Source of the DNA: an uncultured SAR86 cluster bacterium
GTDB lineage: Bacteria; Pseudomonadota; Gammaproteobacteria; Magnimaribacterales; TMED112
Direction: 5' to 3'
Assembly: GCA_902585315.1 (NCBI GenBank)
Contig: CACIDC010000005.1
Location: forward strand, 1-55,099
DNA length: 55,099 bases
Shown: one piece after another, positions 51,983-55,099 of the stretch
Numbering within the stretch: the first letter of the stretch is position 1
Layout of the letters: every line of letters begins with the position of its first letter
The notes under the pieces: model-generated
What the model was told of the DNA's origin: nothing
Seen by the model: the letters and a program-made list of their open reading frames with translations, nothing else
Databases searched by the model: none
Position numbers and translations under genes: made by a program

Positions 51983-52979
51983 ATAACTCTCCTAATGGCC
52001 ATCTTGGTCTGGCAAATTTAGTTGGATACTCTTTAAGATTATATTTCTTTCTAATAAATCCTGCATATGCAATCATTGCTGCATTATCTGTGCAAAATTC
52101 CATCTTTGGATAACTTACTTCAAGCTCAGATGTTTTACCCATATCAGTTAATCTCTCTCTTAAGAGACTATTTGCTGCAACACCCCCAGAACAAACGAGT
52201 TTTTTAATGCCTGTTTGCTCAATAGCATATGCTAATTTTTTAATAAGGACATCGACAACAGCCTCTTGAAAAGATGCAGCCACATCAGGATAATCTTTTT
52301 CCTCAAGGTCTTCTAAAGCATATAAAACTGCTGTCTTTAACCCACTAAAACTAAAGTTCAAATTTCTATCTTTCATCAATGCTCTTGGAAAATTAAATCT
52401 TGCAGGATCACCACCTGCAGCAAGTTTTGATACTTTAGGGCCACCGGGATAGTCTAAATTTAATAACTTGCCTACTTTATCAAAAGCCTCACCACAAGCA
52501 TCATCAACAGTCTCCCCAAGAATTTTATAACTTCCATAGTCTGAACATTCAATTATTTGTGTGTGGCCACCTGAAACTAGCAAACATAAATAAGGTGTTT
52601 CTAAGTTATCATCCTCCAAACCTGGTGCAAGAATATGTCCTTCAAGATGATTGATTGGAAGTAACTCTATGTCTAAAACATTAGAAATAGTTTTAGCAAC
52701 AGTTTCACCAACCATCAAAGAGCCGATAAGACCTGGTCCTGCTGTGTATGCCACTAGATTTATATCATTCAGTTTTTTGTCAGCTTTTTTTAATAGAGTT
52801 TTAAGGATGTTAATTATTTTTACACTGTGGTCTCGAGCAGCTATTTCAGGAATAACACCGCCGTATTCTGTAAATAACTCAACTTGAGAATTGACCATAT
52901 GTGCGATGAGACCTTCTCCCTCTGAATAAAGAGCTAGACCAGTTTCATCACAAGAACTTTCAATACCTAAGATTAACAT
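51975..52979 (-). CDS. tsaD: tRNA N6-threonylcarbamoyladenosine transferase TsaD
   Basis: 334 residues from ATG 52979 (MLILGIESSCDETG, the standard start; a GTG 36 nt upstream would overlap the rpsU promoter). The metal motif HLEGH (NHLEGHI), SGGHTQI, and the ATP block GGPKVSKLA with CSGGVAANSLLRE are intact. It transfers the threonylcarbamoyl group to A37 of tRNA. Divergent tsaD–rpsU is conserved in gammaproteobacteria. TsaE is encoded at 42813-43286. Confidence 0.95.
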   Translation of the reverse strand: MLILGIESSCDETGLALYSEGEGLIAHMVNSQVELFTEYGGVIPEIAARDHSVKIINILKTLLKKADKKLNDINLVAYTAGPGLIGSLMVGETVAKTISNVLDIELLPINHLEGHILAPGLEDDNLETPYLCLLVSGGHTQIIECSDYGSYKILGETVDDACGEAFDKVGKLLNLDYPGGPKVSKLAAGGDPARFNFPRALMKDRNLNFSFSGLKTAVLYALEDLEEKDYPDVAASFQEAVVDVLIKKLAYAIEQTGIKKLVCSGGVAANSLLRERLTDMGKTSELEVSYPKMEFCTDNAAMIAYAGFIRKKYNLKEYPTKFARPRWPLGELYD

Positions 52980-52981
52980 TG

Positions 52982-53009
52982 TTGATTCTTTTAAATTTAT
53001 CCTTAAAAT
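52982..53009 (+). promoter_or_regulatory. Promoter of rpsU
   Basis: TTGATT (52982-52987), 16-bp spacer, TAAAAT (53004-53009). The ATG at 53022 is 12 nt after the -10; predicted leader about 5-7 nt. No Shine-Dalgarno in ACACACTACATT. Confidence 0.45.
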
Positions 53010-53021
53010 ACACACTACATT

Positions 53022-53231
53022 ATGCCAAGTATAAAAATTAAAGAAACTGAATCTTTTGATGTAGGTTTAAGAAAATTTAGAAGAGCCTGTGAGAGAGCAG
53101 GTATTGTTACTGAAGTTCGAAAAAGAGAATTTTTTGAGAAGCCTACTGAAGAAAGAAAAAGAAAAGCTGCCGCGGCAGTAAAAAGAAACTATAAAAGAGT
53201 TATGAAAGACTCATTCTCAAAACTTAAGTAA
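53022..53231 (+). CDS. rpsU: Ribosomal protein S21
   Basis: 69 residues. [20 protein letters not shown], then [25 protein letters not shown] split over the middle, is S21 throughout. S21 helps initiation on natural mRNAs at the platform of the 30S subunit near the anti-Shine-Dalgarno. It is the head of rpsU–yqeY; the usual dnaG–rpoD does not follow here. Confidence 0.96.
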   Translation: MPSIKIKETESFDVGLRKFRRACERAGIVTEVRKREFFEKPTEERKRKAAAAVKRNYKRVMKDSFSKLK

Positions 53232-53233
53232 AG

Positions 53234-53677
53234 TTGTCTCCCTTAAAAGATCAAATAAATTCTGAACTTAAACAAGCAATGCTCGATAAAGATGTGTTTG
53301 TGAGAGATACATTGAGATTAGTAACATCTGAGATCAAAAGATTTGAAGTAGATAATAGGAAGGATCCTACTGATGAAGATGTTGTTGCTATTTTAAAAAG
53401 AATGGCAAAACAGAGAAAAGATTCAATTCAACAATACAAAGATGGTGGTAGGCCTGATTTAGAAGAAATTGAGCAAAAAGAACTTGATTTACTGTCAACA
53501 TATTTGCCACAGGCTTTAAGTGGTGACGCACTAAAAACTGTAATAAGTGAAATAATTTCTGAAAATGGGTTTAGTGGCATGCAAGATATGGGTAATGTAA
53601 TGAAGGAGCTAAAAATTAAACACTCTAATGCAGAGATGTCGGAAGCTAGTTCTTTCGTTAAAGAATTACTCTCTTGA
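53234..53677 (+). CDS. GatB/YqeY-domain protein
   Basis: 147 residues from TTG 53234, two bases after rpsU. LKDQINSELKQAMLDKDVFV, then VVAILKRMAKQRKDSIQQY and DLLSTYLPQ are the YqeY family. The GatB C-terminal-like helical domain binds tRNA in amidotransferases; YqeY itself has no proven role. It commonly sits beside rpsU–dnaG. The 3' end overlaps the amidohydrolase gene by 12 nt. Confidence 0.9.
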   Translation: MSPLKDQINSELKQAMLDKDVFVRDTLRLVTSEIKRFEVDNRKDPTDEDVVAILKRMAKQRKDSIQQYKDGGRPDLEEIEQKELDLLSTYLPQALSGDALKTVISEIISENGFSGMQDMGNVMKELKIKHSNAEMSEASSFVKELLS

Positions 53678-54925
53678 TCTATAAGAATTAGGCAATTCTT
53701 TTTCTTTTATATATCTATCAGTCAGCTCCTCATACCTATTAGATAAATCTTGATCCATTCCGTCCACAAGAAGATTATCTACATTAGTCATTAACTCTAA
53801 TGGATCATTATCCCATATTACTAAATCTGCATCGTAGCCAGGCGCTAAAGAGCCCACTCCTACCAATCCAAAAATATCTGCAAGATTAGAAGTTATGGAT
53901 TTCATTGCTGTACTGTAATCAAGTCCCATTGCTACAGAATTGCCAGCTGATTGAGTAGCCAGATAAGCATTATGAGATCCAGCACCTTGAGAATAATAAA
54001 ATGCCATTTTTACACCTGCTTGATCTAATCTAATTGCATTTTCGTAAGTTGAATTTAATGAATCAAATGTTCTTGGAACATTATCAAGAGGATCTAAAAC
54101 CACTGGCACGTCTGCTTTGGCTATCTCATCTGCAACCATATGCGCCTCAGCTGCTCCCCACAGAACAAGATCTATCTGCTGACTTTCAGCAAACTTCAGT
54201 ACATTTAAAATATCTGTAGCTCTGCTAACTTGAACAACTAGTGGTATTTCACCATTAAGAACTTTTAATAATGCTTTGAAATCCCTACTCGTGAATTTGT
54301 AATCATTTGCTGTTCCAAGCATAAATTGTGTCATATCCGCATAGTTATCGTCTTTATTTGTGCGAACATAATTAAAAAGGTCTTCCATAAATAATAAATT
54401 TGCTGCTCTTGAGTCATCGTATGATTGTCCAAAACTTGTAACCAGTCCTAATGGACCCTGTTTCTTTTGCTTATAACCCTCATTAATCTTTGTATAGGTT
54501 AGTAATCCTGAAAAATAACCAGATGCTCGGGGCACATGAACAGTTGATGAAACACCTTTAGCTCTATTTAGTCTTACTGCTTGTGAAAAGGGGTTGTATG
54601 CTTTACTCGGGTCAAAACCAGCATTATAAATATCGGAAGAAGTATCATTTGTTTCTGGTAGTGAGCTTAGTTCCAATAAACCAAGAGATGAAAATACTAT
54701 TAACCCTGGTGTGACGTATTTCCCATTTGCATCAATGATATTTTCAGCTCCCACATCACCAATATTGTCCTCAACTATAATTATTAAGCCCTCGTCTACT
54801 AAGATATCTTTTTTTGCAAAGCTACCATCAGGTAAAAAAGTCATTCCACCTTTAATAAGATACATATCCTCGGCATGTGAAAATACTAAGAAGGGCAAGA
54901 GAGCGAAAATTCTAAAAAATTTCAT
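53666..54925 (-). CDS. Exported amidohydrolase-fold protein lacking the HxH metal site
   Basis: 419 residues from ATG 54925, with Shine-Dalgarno GGGAGG. A signal peptide (about 1-18) is followed by an amidohydrolase N-terminal sandwich (ILVDEGLIIIVEDN, IIDANGKYVTPGLIV) and C-terminal APGYDADLVIWDNDPLE. Where an active member has PGLID-x-H-x-H, this one reads PGLIVFSSLGLLEL. I see no replacement for the metal-binding pair, so it may be inactive or use other chemistry. Pairs of exported amidohydrolases, one of them degenerate, occur in other bacteria. It overlaps the upstream amidohydrolase by one base. Confidence 0.82.
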   Translation of the reverse strand: MKFFRIFALLPFLVFSHAEDMYLIKGGMTFLPDGSFAKKDILVDEGLIIIVEDNIGDVGAENIIDANGKYVTPGLIVFSSLGLLELSSLPETNDTSSDIYNAGFDPSKAYNPFSQAVRLNRAKGVSSTVHVPRASGYFSGLLTYTKINEGYKQKKQGPLGLVTSFGQSYDDSRAANLLFMEDLFNYVRTNKDDNYADMTQFMLGTANDYKFTSRDFKALLKVLNGEIPLVVQVSRATDILNVLKFAESQQIDLVLWGAAEAHMVADEIAKADVPVVLDPLDNVPRTFDSLNSTYENAIRLDQAGVKMAFYYSQGAGSHNAYLATQSAGNSVAMGLDYSTAMKSITSNLADIFGLVGVGSLAPGYDADLVIWDNDPLELMTNVDNLLVDGMDQDLSNRYEELTDRYIKEKELPNSYRSRE

Positions 54926-55099
54926 TATTTGTCCTCCCATTCTTTCACACCAAGATCGAAATCAGTATGAGGCATAAAGTTAGTCGCCTTTTCAAAAGCA
55001 AGAGCGCCATCTATATATACCTGTTCTGCTTTGGTATAGATGCTAAAGGGGTTTCCACTCCAAATAACTACATCAGCATCTTTTCCTGTGTCCAAGGTT
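54925..55099 (-). CDS. Amidohydrolase, C-terminal fragment (cut by window edge)
   Basis: The last 57 or so codons of a gene entering from the right: GKDADVVIWSGNPFSIYTKA, then QVYIDGALAFEKAT and a short acidic tail. The DADVVIW-x-GNP segment is the conserved C-terminal beta part of imidazolonepropionase-like amidohydrolases. Stop and next start overlap (TAATG). The catalytic part is outside the window; it may be the active partner of the degenerate downstream protein. Confidence 0.75.
   Translation of the reverse strand, partial: TLDTGKDADVVIWSGNPFSIYTKAEQVYIDGALAFEKATNFMPHTDFDLGVKEWEDK

Overview
The window is one uninterrupted, very AT-rich, very compact bacterial chromosome segment. Gene content and order point to a gammaproteobacterium: tyrS / M23 peptidase / anmK / erpA, pepP–ubiH, folB–folK–tsaD facing rpsU, aroK–aroB. 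Low G+C, almost no spacer DNA, three TonB-dependent receptors and dependence on imported thiamin suggest a streamlined marine surface lineage of the SAR86 type. That placement is inference; no rRNA gene is present to settle it. No phage, insertion sequence, CRISPR array or integron is visible, and no gene-free stretch exceeds about 120 bases.

Layout. 1-9362: a cut glycosyltransferase, ilvE, phosphomannomutase, PBP1A, aroK–aroB–hemE, tesB and an SDR. 9413-16774: a di-iron ferritin-like oxygenase candidate, cyclophilin, an odd TonB-C/TPR protein, PhzF directly behind tRNA-Ala, two small membrane proteins, a DksA lacking half its zinc cysteines, an ATP/ADP-translocase-like carrier, a HAD acid phosphatase and a MerC-domain protein. 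16824-21020: a TonB receptor, a CIA30-domain protein and gap. 21122-24591: a thiamin-salvage operon (TPP riboswitch, TonB receptor, PnuC/PnuT permease, ThiK-like kinase). 24627-32953: a purple-acid-phosphatase-like enzyme behind tRNA-Ile, aquaglyceroporin, arsenate reductase, TonB receptor and a large duplicated beta-helix lipoprotein. 33068-55099: mainly housekeeping genes (tyrS, mepM-like, anmK, erpA, hemG, hemL, adenosine-kinase-like, pcnB, dNK, tsaE, priA, rpmE2, dut, rpmB, maf, ubiH, pepP, a TIGR02449-type coiled coil, an ACAD10/11-type kinase, a DUF1338 protein, folK, folB, tsaD, rpsU, yqeY) and two tandem amidohydrolases, the second cut by the window edge.

The strongest system-level signals are four. 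(1) The riboswitch-controlled thiamin uptake operon carries its Shine-Dalgarno inside the aptamer and the first base of its start codon in stem P1. (2) A beta-helix lipoprotein / TonB receptor / ArsC / AqpS / phosphatase neighbourhood could be an outer-membrane phosphorus-acquisition locus with built-in arsenate detoxification; the lipoprotein and receptor share an 18-bp upstream element (14/18 identical). (3) Many first genes of transcription units have a -10-like hexamer exactly 6 to about 12 nt before the start codon and no Shine-Dalgarno, so they look leaderless or nearly so; several divergent pairs overlap their -10 elements. (4) Nine of ten convergent gene pairs overlap at their 3' ends, and the tenth is 1 nt apart. 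Starts were moved from the longest ORF wherever a tRNA gene, an upstream stop or family length showed a better one.
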